64,000 bases of DNA from Tigriopus japonicus (lineage: Eukaryota; Arthropoda; Copepoda; Harpacticoida; Harpacticidae): contig JAAGOF010000300.1 in NCBI GenBank assembly GCA_010645155.1, forward strand, positions 1,446,832 through 1,510,831. The letters run 5' to 3'. Made by a program: the position numbers and the translations under genes. Shown in pieces: positions 1-12,200 of this stretch (positions within the stretch are counted from its first letter, which is position 1; each line of letters opens with the position of its first letter). The notes under the pieces are model-generated. The model was not told the DNA's origin, ran no database searches, and saw nothing but the letters and a program-made list of their open reading frames with translations.

Positions 1-450
1 GACTAGATCTCCAAGTCAATGTGTGAATTATGATCATAAAAATACCATTAAGACAATCGTTTTCTCGTCTACTAATAAAAACGAGTCTAGAATGAGTAGG
101 CATTATTCGTGTCGTGCAGTGTGGAATTCATAAAATCGATGAATTTCTCGTATGTCAATAATACCAACATCGATGGATAAACACCAATGGGGAACCAATT
201 GAACCATGCTTTCCTTCATGTCCAAGATAGTTCAAGTTTAGTGCAAAGAGGGATACTGGCTGACTGTTTTTATATTGTACCTTACGATGATTGAACGTTT
301 TCAAGAATGGAACCGCATTGAGTTTGGTATAGTTACATGGATTCCAGCCTTACCAAACTAAGTGGTTCTCGAGGATAAATTATGTAAATGCACACTAATT
401 ACGAGGCCTATTATCTCCCACTACAACAGTAGTTAGTCAGTAGTCTTACA
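1..450. other. Upstream spacer, no gene seen
   Basis: AT-rich sequence ahead of the gustatory receptor start. I see no long open frame on either strand and no recognisable protein. I searched it for the missing downstream exons of the minus-strand dynactin subunit 6 gene and found none. It presumably contains the promoter and 5' UTR of the receptor, but no clear TATA or initiator could be assigned. Confidence 0.5.
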
Positions 451-2497
451 ATGGAGGGGGTAGAAGCTCAACCAGACATGGCTGAGGAGCAGATCTCCCT
501 TGAGAAGCACAAAGTGTCGCCATTGCTGCCATTGAAGAAGTTCCTCCGGATATCACGGTTAGCCGGTGGGTTTCCCATCAAGTACAAAGACGACACCTTG
601 ACTGAGTTTCGCTTCGAGAAGTTCGCCTATATCTATCTCATGTCGTGTGCCTGTTTGTTGGGCTTCAATTTGATGAGTATTGGCCTTATCGCGCACCTCA
701 AAGGCCGTCCAATGTGGAGAATGGTGGATTTTCTCCGGGATTGCGGCATGTCCACGACCGATGGAGTGGCCTCGATTGGCCTCTACTTTCCCACTATGGT
801 GCTCACCATTTGGTTCGCAATTAATTATATCAAGGCTGGAGAGCTCACCACCGAGTTCTGTCAGAAGTTTCTGGCCTTGAAGGGCATTCATATTTTAGAA
901 GGTAAGTCGCTAGAGAGTTTTAGGTCAGGGCGAAACTTCAGACATTAACCCGAATACCAGTTATAGAGACAAACGCACTTGAAGTTAATAATAATGATGG
1001 ACCAAAACACTCGTCTCTTCTCGCCTTCCTCTCTATTATAATTTTATTTGATCTCCTATACTCCAGATCATCCTAGTGATGCTTGAATGGAATATTCAAT
1101 AAATTTACACTCAATAAACTTAGATCACGCAAGGGAAAAGTAAAAGAAATCAGATGCTTGACAAAAAATAGTAAAATCTCTATACGAAAAATTCATCGGG
1201 AAAAATAATAACATTTCGAGGAAGAAATACTCAATGCTGGATGTATGAATACTTTTTAAGCCGGCCAAAGAATGATTTCAGAAAGGAACGGCTCTCAATG
1301 TAAAAATAAATTTCGTTAACAGAATATTACTCGTGCTTAATGACAATCTTCTTATATGCAGCTTTGACTGAATTAAAATCACATAAATTTTTGCTAACTT
1401 TCCCAGTTATTTCATCGATGCCATGACCTCATTTAGCCCCAAGGGCTCCAAGTGGGAAATGTCCAAAATAACTTCTGTTTAATCATAATCCTTGATTCTG
1501 AAACTGAAAATTTGCAAACAATCTATCGAAAATTACAATATCTATGATTGTTTAAAAGGGCCTACACTTGGTCCGCCGACCTTGTAGATTGTTTGCACTA
1601 ACATTCGACCTAATGTTTCTTCTATTGAACCGTTTGAAAAAATAAATCTCACGGCTAATCCACGTCCTTTTTTTGTTTTCAGTCGACTTGGTGCGAATTT
1701 ACGGCAGGACCCTCCGACGAATTCAGTGCATTTACGTGTGTGTCTTCGCGTCAACCACGCTAATCTCGTACATCTATGGCGAAATCATCATTCCTGGAGC
1801 ATCGTTGGATTTCGCCACCGTCATGTTCTACATCATCTTCTTTATCGACGGCCTTTTCGTATACTTTCCTCTCATCATTGCTGCCAGTTTTGCCATTCTC
1901 TCCCAAGTTCTTGGAGCTCTGAATCTGGCTTTGGAGCAATACAACGCCATCATCCTCGACAAACTGCATAATCATCGGCCGAATCCGGCCAATTCTAGCG
2001 ATGAAGAGGATATGATCTTATTGGGCAATCAAATTGTGGACATCCTCGAGTTCACCAACACCATGTACGGACCCATGTTGATCTTTGAATACACCGAATG
2101 CACTATCTTCATCGTCATTGGATACTTTTTCGGCATCTCCATGTTCACGGTCTTGGAAGATGGCCTTCGACTTGTGCCCTTTCTGAATGGATTGGCTTGC
2201 TTTTTGATCGGAGTCTCGGCCACACTGCGGGTTTATGGTCATAATTCCGGAGGACAGAAATTGTGCCGACAAACCACAAAGGCCAGGAGGAATTTGCAGA
2301 AATATGTCTCGCACCATTTCTGGACGCTCTCGGCAGAGAGTGCGAATAATTACGAGCTTCAAGTGAAGTATTTGTCCAAACCGGCCCCAATTCGACCCAT
2401 GGATATCTTTGATCTGAATTGGTCGTCGGCTTTGTCACTCAATGGTCTTATGCTCACTTACATTATTGTGCTTTTGCAATTCAAATTAGGGGAATAA
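451..2497 (+). CDS. Gustatory receptor (Gr) family chemoreceptor
   Basis: Two exons, 451-901 and 1683-2497, joined across a GTAAGT donor and a pyrimidine-rich TTTTCAG acceptor. The junction codon is G|TC (Val), giving 421 residues. The product is an all-helical membrane protein. Exon 1 carries a hydrophilic N-terminus of about 55 residues and the first two hydrophobic segments; exon 2 carries the remaining segments. The C-terminus ends TYIIVLLQFKLGE, which fits the TYhhhhhQF signature of arthropod gustatory receptors. Members of this family are ligand-gated cation channels in sensory neurons with an intracellular N-terminus (family knowledge). Length and a late intron fit the family. ATG 451 is the first Met of the frame. 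An AATAAA lies 126 bp after the stop. The ligand cannot be inferred. The minus-strand dynactin exon lies 1.1 kb downstream. Confidence 0.85.
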
Positions 2498-2622
2498 GAG
2501 CTTTGAAGATGTTTTCGTTGCCCTAAAGTTGTCGCGAATTTTGAAAGCTGGATACGTTGAGTTTCCGCTAGAATGCGGATGATCGGTTCTCTCTATGAGA
2601 ATTTTGGTAGTCGAAGCATTTC

Positions 2623-2628
2623 AATAAA
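2623..2628 (+). promoter_or_regulatory. Polyadenylation signal AATAAA
   Basis: Canonical AATAAA 126 bp after the stop codon of the gustatory receptor gene, on the same strand. It is a good candidate for its 3' end signal. Confidence 0.5.
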
Positions 2629-3590
2629 GGACCTATGAAAATTTTTCATGAAAATCATTGATGATATTCTTTTCATTTTATGCATTTATAGCTCGAAAAT
2701 GGATGCCAACGATAGTTAGTTATCAACCTTTTCGAGTTGGCCTCTACTCAGGAGTTGATCAAAGGACCTAAAGCAACCCAACTTCCCCAAAGAGGTGGTT
2801 TATTGTCAGATTCTTTTTGGTAGTCATTCACAGACTACATATTTCAAGCAAAAAATATTGGATCAAGTGTCTCAACCACTAGAATTTCATTGATATTTAT
2901 CAAGAACAATCAATACACGTTTTAAAGATATAAAAAGAGTTTGCGTAAATGGTCTGTCCTGCAAGCAAATGAAGTCTCTAGCGAACCAATAACTTGGATA
3001 AATTTCAAGGTTACTACTCTAAACTCGAATTCCGCGTTTACCGTCACTTTTCGGTTGGATGGTATCCACAATGGCAAACAGGTGCTTTCCCACTTTTCAA
3101 GCTGCCAAAACTTTCGCTTTGTATGCCCGGCCTTTAAGTGCCATCTATGTGTGAATTTGAAAACTGATTATAATCCTCAATTGTATTTACGTTGATTTCA
3201 AGGCAACTTTTACTTATTCTTGCCTCAGCCCATTTTTGCTGTTGCGTAACAAGCTTAAGGCATGAAATGACTAACTTTGTTCAGAGATCCATGAGGAAAA
3301 AGATGTAAGAAAAACGGAGAAAGCAGATTTATTTTACAGCAGCCGAGCTATTCTTTTTTTGACAAGCTACGAAAAAAAAATGGCGATTTATCGAATCCTA
3401 ACATATTGGTTAACGTTGCGAGAAACCTTCTGCGGAACATTGTAGTGTTATTGTTTTCAAAGACAATCATTGATCATATCATTGGTCATCATGGAATAAT
3501 ATAAGGTTGAGACTCGCGTCACCAAGTAATAAATTTAAAAATGTGGAAGATGACGGTTATTTCAGGACAAACCGTTATTTTACTACTTAC
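2629..3590. other. Non-coding stretch downstream of the first dynactin 6 exon
   Basis: By position this is the start of the intron following the dynactin subunit 6 exon (minus strand), if that gene is intact. A plus-strand open frame at 2941-3195 has no recognisable content. I looked on the minus strand for the family's C-terminal half (hexapeptide repeats and the PNYHHLKK-type tail) and found nothing. Confidence 0.4.
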
Positions 3591-3905
3591 TTCAAACACG
3601 TTATGGTTGCCAATGATCATGACCGATTGTTTCCGATCACTGGAAGCCTCCGCCTCCTTCTCCGCCCCTTCCGAGCGTTTTTCCCGATCCCGCCCATTAA
3701 TAATGCGAGCTTGATCCTCGATCAAATTGTTCTCGCCAATCAAGATGGGCCCGTCCAAGGCCTTAATGACGGCCTTAGGATGCACCACGGTCCGAGCGCC
3801 AATCGTGATCTCGCCCACGAGGATGCTCTCCTTACAGACCACGGCTCCCGGACTGATGAACACTTCAGAACTTACACCCGCACCAGAGGAAGGGGGAGGG
3901 CTCAT
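3591..3905 (-). CDS. DCTN6: Dynactin subunit 6 (p27), first coding exon only
   Basis: The exon starts at ATG 3905 and ends at E (base 3591), directly before a GTAAGT donor in phase 0. The 105 residues match the N-terminal half of dynactin p27. Recognisable blocks are SPGAVVCKES, ILVGEITIGARTVVHPKA, GPILIGENNLIEDQARIING and MIIGNHNVFE, which are the left-handed beta-helix hexapeptide repeats that bind at the pointed end of dynactin. A charged Lys/Glu-rich loop replaces the usual Pro/Asp-rich loop before MIIG. About 85-90 C-terminal residues of the family are missing and I cannot find them at lower coordinates. Either the intron is longer than 3.6 kb and the gustatory receptor gene lies inside it on the opposite strand, or this is a truncated copy. 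The exon itself shows no damage. Confidence 0.85.
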
Positions 3906-4092
3906 CTTGAAACGCTTCTGGGACGATAATGATGATGATTATGGGATGGGATGAGAGTTGGTTCAAAACAATAACAAAGGTTTGGTCGGTCAATCGCAGC
4001 GTTGCCAAAGATATTCTGGCTGACATTAGCATATTTTGAACAATTCCAAATTTAGTGGAATCTAGCCCTTTTATCCTCTAAGGCCCCTGAAT

Positions 4093-4387
4093 GTCTTCCG
4101 ATCTGGGAGATGAGTCATGCCGTCATAGATACGGACAAAATATTGACAGGAAGAGCACAGATTATCTGAACTAAATTTAAACTTAACCTAAACATACCTA
4201 AAAATATAGAAAAACAACCCACTCTAACTGAAAAACATTTGAACCAAAAACCCTCATGGATTCGCAAACCCCAGCTCACAGAGTGATGAGCGAGTGTGCT
4301 AGCTCTGAGCCACCTCGATGTGTTATAGAGAGGGGTATTTTAGGTTTAACTAGTGCTGCAAATGAGTCATCTTGCAGATCGGAAGAT
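4093..4387. repeat. TIR-flanked short element with a tRNA-like core
   Basis: Inverted arms at 4093-4118 and 4362-4387 share a GTCTTCCGATCTG-type core and an ATGA?TCAT end. Between them the minus strand carries an A-box-like TGGCTCAGAGCTAGC (about 4298-4312) and a B-box-like GGTTTGCGAATCC (4258-4270), at tRNA-like spacing. This suggests a tRNA-derived SINE sequence captured in, or forming, a MITE-like unit. It has no protein coding capacity. A complete functional tRNA is unlikely because I cannot build a good cloverleaf from it. Confidence 0.5.
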
Positions 4388-4436
4388 AGTTCGCTCCAAT
4401 ATTAACCCTCCTATCTGTGTGGCTCAGCTAAGCCAC

Positions 4437-4469
4437 GGACATCTAGAATTTCCTCTATTCTAGATGTCC
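4437..4469. repeat. Perfect 13-bp stem hairpin
   Basis: GGACATCTAGAAT (4437-4449) and its exact reverse complement (4457-4469) are separated by a 7-base loop. Flanking GGCT..AGCC sequences extend the stem imperfectly on both sides. No T-tract follows, so it is not a prokaryote-type terminator. It adjoins the repeat at 4093-4387 and may be part of the same mobile repeat cluster. Confidence 0.6.
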
Positions 4470-6241
4470 TTGGCTAAGCCAAATTGTCGAGGAACAGTAG
4501 GGTAGCCAAAATGAGAAGCTAACCAAGTGTGCAGTGGTGTGGTTAGTTGAACCTTATCAAGAAACAAAGGCATGAAAATATCTAATGTTACTTACAATAA
4601 GTTACTTTACTAAAAGCTAATGTGTTGGTTACAATAATATGCTTTGGCATACCTAAGATGACCATTGTCAAATCATGAGTAACAATATCTGACTGAAATC
4701 AGTCTTTACCACCCTTTTGTTTTGTCTGCCCTTGTGGGTGAAATTGCTCCACCGATATATCTGGATCACATCACTTAATTGCAATTTGGAAAACAAATCC
4801 GATTCTACTTCTCCTAAGAGAAAATTTTCTCAATTTTCCACGGTCGAATATTCGGGCTTTTGTTTCGTCAGGTGGATTTTGCTATTGCTCTCATAATTCT
4901 CTCTAACTGACACTGAAAATTTTCCCTGACACCGAGGTTTCTTTACTGCTATTTTCTGACACTTTCTCGCCCCCACTGACAATTCACATTTTTTGCATCC
5001 TGTTGCTTCTGTAAAAAGTGGCAGCAAAAGTTATCATCTGGTGTCGCTGGTCGGTAGTTGGTGAACAACAACAAATTATTGAGGAAGTTGAAAAGCAAAA
5101 ATACTTTTTGAGTGAGAGATGTAAAATATACGATTCATTTTGGTGCACAATCTTGATTTAGAAATTAAATAAAATTAGTTTTCATTCCGTGCAGTTCTAT
5201 TTCATGATAGAAAAGGTAATGCAAATATTTTTTTTGGTTAGCGGAGTTCTCCAACTCTCGAATTTTGGACAAGTCACCTTAGTTAGGGGTAGATCAAGTT
5301 GGATTTTGACGCCGTTATGCTTAAGTTTATCTGACAGTGAAAATGTCATTTGACATTGGCTTGTACACGAATGATTTACCTTATTTTTGGTGCTTGAATT
5401 TGCATTAATGAAAAATGTGTTCTCGAAATGACGACTTTTGAATTCAAAAATACAAATTAATGCAAATTACACATAACAAATATAAACACTCAGATAGTAG
5501 CTCCCACTGGTTGGAAAATGACCAAAGGAAGCACCGGTTATATCTTTTCAACTTTTTTATTGATGAAATCTCACAACTGCGTCATTTTTGAGATATCATG
5601 GCTAGATTGCCAAAAATATCTACGTGAAATCGTGGCCTGTTTTTTTTCCAGAGTGCAAGCCATTTTATGTTTTTCTGTGTCTTCGCTCCACAAAAAGTTA
5701 TATTTTCTTAGGGCTCTCAAGTATTTCACCTTGCTTTAATATGACTGATATGTACAGGGTGCAAAACTAAGTTAAATTTAAAAGGCAAAAGTTTTTAAGT
5801 TAAAAATATGGCTTAACAGGTTTTCGGCTCAAACTGGTCAGAAAAGTCAAAATTAGCATTAAGATCCCTTTGATGCGTCCAGTTCAATTCGTGTTGGCTG
5901 TGTGCAAAATCATTTAAAATTTGTCTTTTATAAAACTAAAAATCCATCCCTTTGAAGACAACTCCCTAGTTGCAGACTTGAAAAAGGAAAGGTAATGGAC
6001 ATTCGGTCATGTCTACTTGATCCATCCCTAGGTTTAAAGCCAACGCAAACCTCGACACGACAAAGTCAGCCGAACACATTCACTACACACATATCTAACA
6101 AAGTCAGAGCAGCCTTTTGAAGTTTAGATTCTCAATCTTCCCAATTTGCCAAACCTATCGCAAACCAAATCAAACCTCGGACGATCGAGTCATAGATTGG
6201 AGGGTGTGGTTGAGATTGTCGCTTTGACGGATTCCCTCAAA
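4470..6241. other. Gene-free spacer ahead of the LMAN2-like gene
   Basis: AT-rich sequence with no recognisable coding content. Short frames at 4830-5027 (-) and 5518-5739 (+) have no known domain and look like chance frames. The last 100-200 bases presumably hold the promoter and 5' UTR of the lectin gene. Confidence 0.4.
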
Positions 6242-9200
6242 ATGTCTCCTTTTCACTCAAATGGACGTTCTAGTGGCTCGTTTCTTTGGCTCTTGACAGT
6301 TTGGGGTGTGTTGGGATGGGCGTGGATGGGCTCGGTGGTGTCACAGGGCATTAATAGTCGAGAATTCATGAAGCGAGAACATTCTCTGGTCAAACCCTAC
6401 CAAGGTATGGCCACTTTCATCGACTTTAATCGACTTTATGGAACAACTTGTGTCCTTTAATATTTCTAAGTTGGATGTAGGAATTGCCCATATTATTGTT
6501 ATATCAAGAGTAACAAAGAGTGAATGTTGAATTTTTAGCGTTGAATCAATCTCAACTTGCTTTCAATTTCTTTTGAGTTAATTTATGCCGTTTTACAAAA
6601 CTTAGAAAGGAAAAACACGCACACAACTCAAAACAAGTAGCTCCTAGAATCTAAACATTAAAGAGACAAATAGATTAGGAAGTAAGGCAAAATTAAAAGC
6701 ATCATGAAAGAAAATTCCGGAAGCGAGTGGGAAGAAAAGAAGCTGAAATTAACTCAATATTATGGGCCAGATTGTGAAAATCACAATCTAAATTAAGGGA
6801 AAATATCAAGGCAGGTTTGGCAATTTTTGGAAGCAACTCCAGATGGACCCTTTGTTCCGAGGGTTGCCCACATTTGACAATTCTCGTAGTTCCTTAGCAG
6901 ACCTAAAGGCTTTATATACAAAGAATCGCAAAGGTCTGGAATCGAAGGTCTTCTCTGATTAGAGGGTTCCTCGGGACCCAAGTTCTGATTGGTCAAGCAA
7001 CCCCTTGCGCCAACGTGACTAGATGCAGCTTGTCTTGGAAGCTTTCAGGCCCAAAAAATCACAAATTCGTGGCTTCTAAATCAAGATTAACATATTGAAT
7101 GTTTTACGCGACTAAAAAAGAGAGGCCCCAACAAATTTATGAAGTTTTAGACAAGAGATTGTATGAAAAAGTGGAAAGAGTCAACCGCTTTCTTTTTTTG
7201 GACACCCTGATGATCTCTACTCCACATGAGATTGGGAGGGCAAGGAGAAGACAGGGGATCTCAGTTGCTGAACAAAGGGTGGCACTTTACATGCCATTTC
7301 CAAATTTGTGTTTCTGGACTTTGTGTGAGGCAAAGAAAAAAAATGCTTCAGAATGTTTAAATTTCTTTATGTAGTAACATTCCAATATGTAACTGCAACA
7401 TGTATCTATTGGATTGAAAGCCATTAAATCGGAATTTTCCTGGGACAAAAGCTTTCAAGACATGCCGCATCCAGTCACGCTGCCGCAGGGTGTTGCTTGA
7501 CCAATCAGAACTTGGGTCCTGAGGAACCCTCTAATCAGAGAAGACCTTCGATTCCAGACCTTTGCGATTCTTTGTATATAAAGCCTTTAAGCAGACCAAA
7601 TATGATGCGTCCAAATATCATCCTAATGCATTGTAACTGCAATGGTGCTTTCAATTTTTTATTTGGTTTTGAAAATTCTGCAAATTATTCAAAATTATGC
7701 GTCAGTATTTTTCAACCGTGCGCAAAATTCAAGAATACTTTTTTTAACCATTGTGGGGAAACAAATGTTTTTTTTTCAAAACTTGTTTTGTGTTTAATTT
7801 CCTCAGCCCAGGACAATCAATAACTATGCTTGTGAATGAGACCCGAAGTGAAATATCTTGCTCTGACGCACATACGACCTTTGTGTATGCCTTTGTACGG
7901 CGCTTTTTCTTTCGTTGCATTAGTATTTCATCATGTTCCTCTTGCTTATGTAATGCAATTTAAGCTTATTCAGTTATTTATGATCTCATGGGACGATCAT
8001 TGATGGGTTGACAGTGCACGAAGATGTATTTAATGCTCAGTTGTTCCACATAATATTTTGCTCGCGAAATATGATGCCATGACAAACCATGTTCTACTTT
8101 TGACATCATTCTTTAAGCTGTCACTTCAACGGGAACTTAACGGAAATAATTACGCTGAAATTTAGTGACAAATGAAAATAAGAAGTTGATTTGCTTATTC
8201 AGCAATTAGTGTATTTCATACGAGTGAAAGTTTTTTTTCTTTGCTCATTGTTGTTCCACCGTGTGCACCATTTATACATTATACATTGAAACAAAAACCT
8301 ATTTTTTTTAAACCTATAAACAAAGAAGTTTGTTTTATCCGTTCAGCTTGGAGAAAAATTTGCATTAATATTTGTTAATAACCGTTGCAATAAAGGGACA
8401 TTTTTGACCAAAACCAAGAAAAATTTCAAGACCAAAGATGATGAGCATGGGAAAGGGATAGGAATAGACCATTTGTTTGTCATCGACTTTTTGCAAAAGA
8501 CCCTTGTTTAAGAGTTATCGTCAAGCCTGGGAACTTGATGCAAAAAAACGTTTAATTGTATTTTGAGCTCTTTTTTTTGTTTTGATTGCATTTTGAGCGC
8601 TTATTTACAACTTACGTATTTTGGAGATTTTTTGAGAAAACGGAGTAAAAAACGTCATATATTCTAGGGTTTTTAGGGATGAAAATATAACTCGATTTTT
8701 TTTATTGAGAAATGGATACGAAAGAAGTGATTTTGTTATCTTGTATTTTTAGTTAGTTTTTTTTCGACAATACAAATTTTGAAAGATGTACCGTGACACT
8801 CAAAGTCAGGTCTAGTGAAAAAGATTGAAGGTTAATGAATGCACTTTAATAACTAACGGATGTCAACATGGAAGATTTTTTCCCCACGAAATACGCTTTT
8901 TTTTCAAAATTACAGTTCAATAAGTCGAATTGACAATTCTCTTGTTTTGGAAATGAATAATGAAAGAACGAAATTTGTGGATATTGTTTCACAGATAGGT
9001 GTTCAACAGTTAGAACGGGAGGAATTATTCTTGAGATATCCAAAAATGAAGGGTTTGTGGAAGTTTGGTTAAAAATTCCTTCTCCATCCTCGCCAAGTCT
9101 TGAATTGACCCAGATCCGAAAAAGTAAAACATGAAATGCCACCTTTGATATAATTTTATTTGTATTCTGGGCCATTATTATTTTCAATTTCAAGGAAACT

Positions 9201-12200
9201 TAAGATATGTTTAACATGCGTTAAATTTCCAGGCCTAAGTATCTTGCATGTCTTTTGTCTTTGTTTTAGTGGGTTAGCGCCCCCTAGAAGGAAATTTCCT
9301 TACTAATTCATCTCGTCTTATACTTGATGTTTATTCAGGCATCAAGGTTCCAAAGCTAATTTTCTGAGAACAAATTGGTCAATCATGTACAATAGAAGTG
9401 TATTGATGTGTATGTTTATACTTAGGTTCTGGTTTTGGAATTCCCAATTGGGATTTCCAAGGGAGCACAATGGTTACTGGGACACATGTTCGTCTAACGG
9501 GAGATGTTCAAAGCCAACAAGGCGCCATCTGGAACAGAATTGTAAGTATCCTGTAGATTCTTGCCATTGCTTCTTCTTCGTCAATCAATCTAAATGTAAT
9601 CTAATTCTAAAAAGTGCACTTTTTTCCTTTTGACTGACAGACGCTTTCATTGAAAAACTTCTTAGATTTAATAACCGTTTTTATGAAATTTGATCTACCA
9701 ATGAGTTACTGTTGGCAGATCTATACAACCCTTGTATAGTGGGTTGGTCAGGAATAGTTTTTAAAATTGTCCAATCGTGCCTTAAATGCTGTTAGAGGAT
9801 CAGCTCCTACGTATTCCCGACGAAGACTAATGGGTAACAAATTGAACAATGAAGGAGCCCGATAAAGAAGAGAGTAGGACTTCATTGTTCGAACTAGCCT
9901 TGATTCCCTTTGATTTGGAGGTGCTCTCAGAGCGCAAGTAAAACCTCTACGATCGCTACAACTGATCTCAAATCCTGGGTTAGGACAGAGCCCATGAATG
10001 CTCTTGAAGACATACAGTATCAGATACCTTTCATACCTCCTCTGAGTACTGTACAGCCCTAACTTCTGGAGCCTCTCCCAATACGAGAGCTCTCTCATTC
10101 CTGTGATGTTCCTAGTAAAACATCTTTGGACCTGCTCGACCTTTTGCAAACCTGCTGAACTCATTGGAGCCCAAATGGGTGAGGCATATTCAAGATACGG
10201 CTGAACAATCGACTTGTACAGAGTTAGCATCGTAATACTATCTCTGGACTTGAAAGTGCGATAGATCCAGCCGCACGTTTGAAATGCCTTCCCCACTTTC
10301 AACTGGATATGCTCATCAAACTTTCCATCATCTTGGACGACAACTCCCAAATCTCTCATGGACGATACCTGCTCAATATCACAACCTCCATTGTCTTTGA
10401 GTGGAACATCTAATTTTGACGCCCCATACGTCATTGTGCGGAATTTCATCCCGTTCAATGCCATATTACTCTGATCAACCCAAGAGTAGACTTTCTCCAA
10501 GTCTTCTACTAAACATTTCGAGTCCTGACCTTTCCTTCCACAAACTAATTTGTGTCATCAGCATTTGAAGAAATACTGGCTTTTGTTCTAAACTTCTGAA
10601 GAGGAGCAATAAAGCGAATAAACAGGAGTGGACCTAAAATTGAACCTTGTGTATTCCCTGACTTGACATCATACATGCCGCTAAAAGATCCTTCAACTTT
10701 AACTATTTGCTTCCTTTCGCTTATAAAACTATCAATCCAATTCAGGACCTTACCCTGGACCCCAAACTCTTTGAGTTGATCGAGCAAAAGACCATGATCT
10801 ACCTTATCAAAGGCCGTGGCAAAGTCAAGATAGACTACATCAACTGACTCGTTACTTTTGAGCCCTTCAATTATTTGCTCAATATGATCAACCAATTGCG
10901 TTACTGTACTAAAATGAGCTCGAAACCCATGCTGTCCAGAAGGAATTAAATCATAGACTTCCAAATAATCTGCAAGCTGGGACTTCATTATCTTCTCAAA
11001 AACCTTTGCAACGCTGGAGGTCAGAGAAATGGGCCTCTAATTTCTAGGGAGTGGCTTATCTCTGCCCTTAAAAATTGGAACGACATGAGCTACTTTTAGA
11101 GAAGAGGGAAACTTGCCCTGATCTAAGATGCAACGCATCAAGTAGGAGAAAACAGGGGCAAGAATCTGTGAACATTTCATCAGAAACTGAGATGTCACAC
11201 CATCAGGTCCAGGAGAACTCGAGAGCTTTAAGCTCTTGATGGCCTCAAAAGCATCTTGATCTGTGACTGCCAGATCCTCCAGGCGATTATACTGACTATC
11301 AATGCCATTCTCATCAACAACATTGCTACACTCATGGCCTACTCCATTGGCCTTTCTGTGGCAATCTTTACCACAAAAAACTTTGTGGGTTTAAAAAAAT
11401 ATTTTGCTCAATTCCTTTTTAGATTTCGATCCAACATGGAAAATATCACTAACAATATCTAGTTGAACGATTTGGTCCAACTATTTTCGAACATAAATCT
11501 AAGAGTCCGAAATATTTTGAATCCACAAGACAAAATAATTTTGGACTAAAAAATGGCTAAGTGGAAAAAAGTGTAACATATTTTTGTAACACGGCTAAAT
11601 CTGCTGATACATCATGTTACATCAAAGAGAAACAAATTGAGTAAATTTATGACCTTGCAAAGATAAGCTTTTAACATGCATTCCGCACTTGGCAACATAT
11701 TTTAGACATGACTTGTCAAGCGAATCGATGGTAGGGAATAAATATTAAAAAGGAATTACGTGCCAAAATAAGGAAATTGCTTGTCTGGTGAGGACCCAAA
11801 CCTAAAATGCACACAACGTTCACGAATGACTCCAGAAAGAGATGAACTGAAAATTGAGCATGTATTTATGACGACTAATGATTAGGGTCCGGAACATTTT
11901 GAAAAAAATAACCATGCCGAAAAAAAAATAGATTGAGTTGAAAAAAACAATTGTTTTGTCCTTAAAATTGACTCTCTGTCAGACCATCATTTTCTTTTTT
12001 TCAAAGCTATCCAAGCGAAATATGCTTCTCATTTTATCAATGAGCTTTTATGATCCAAAATGAAATAGACTTAACTGCCAATCAAAATATCTTGAGAAAA
12101 ATGTACTCAAGCCATAACCCAGAACTGGCCCCTCCTAGTACAATTTCGAATCAACTCACATATTTTAAAGGGATTTCAAGAAGCCATGAATTTAAAGCTT

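Noticed and set aside
3507..3954. Plus-strand open frames of 140 and 75 codons
   Set aside because: They are antisense shadows of the dynactin subunit 6 exon, whose minus-strand protein is clearly recognisable.
6146..6241. Upstream extension of the LMAN2-like protein by 32 residues
   Set aside because: No ATG in that part; starting at 6242 gives a standard signal peptide.
7099..7374. 91-codon plus-strand frame between the promoter-like arms
   Set aside because: No recognisable domain and no splice or promoter evidence in the right direction; lies in an intron.
10545..11420. Functional reverse transcriptase gene
   Set aside because: The catalytic box reads NADD, the fingers contain a TAG, and the frame shifts next to the catalytic site.
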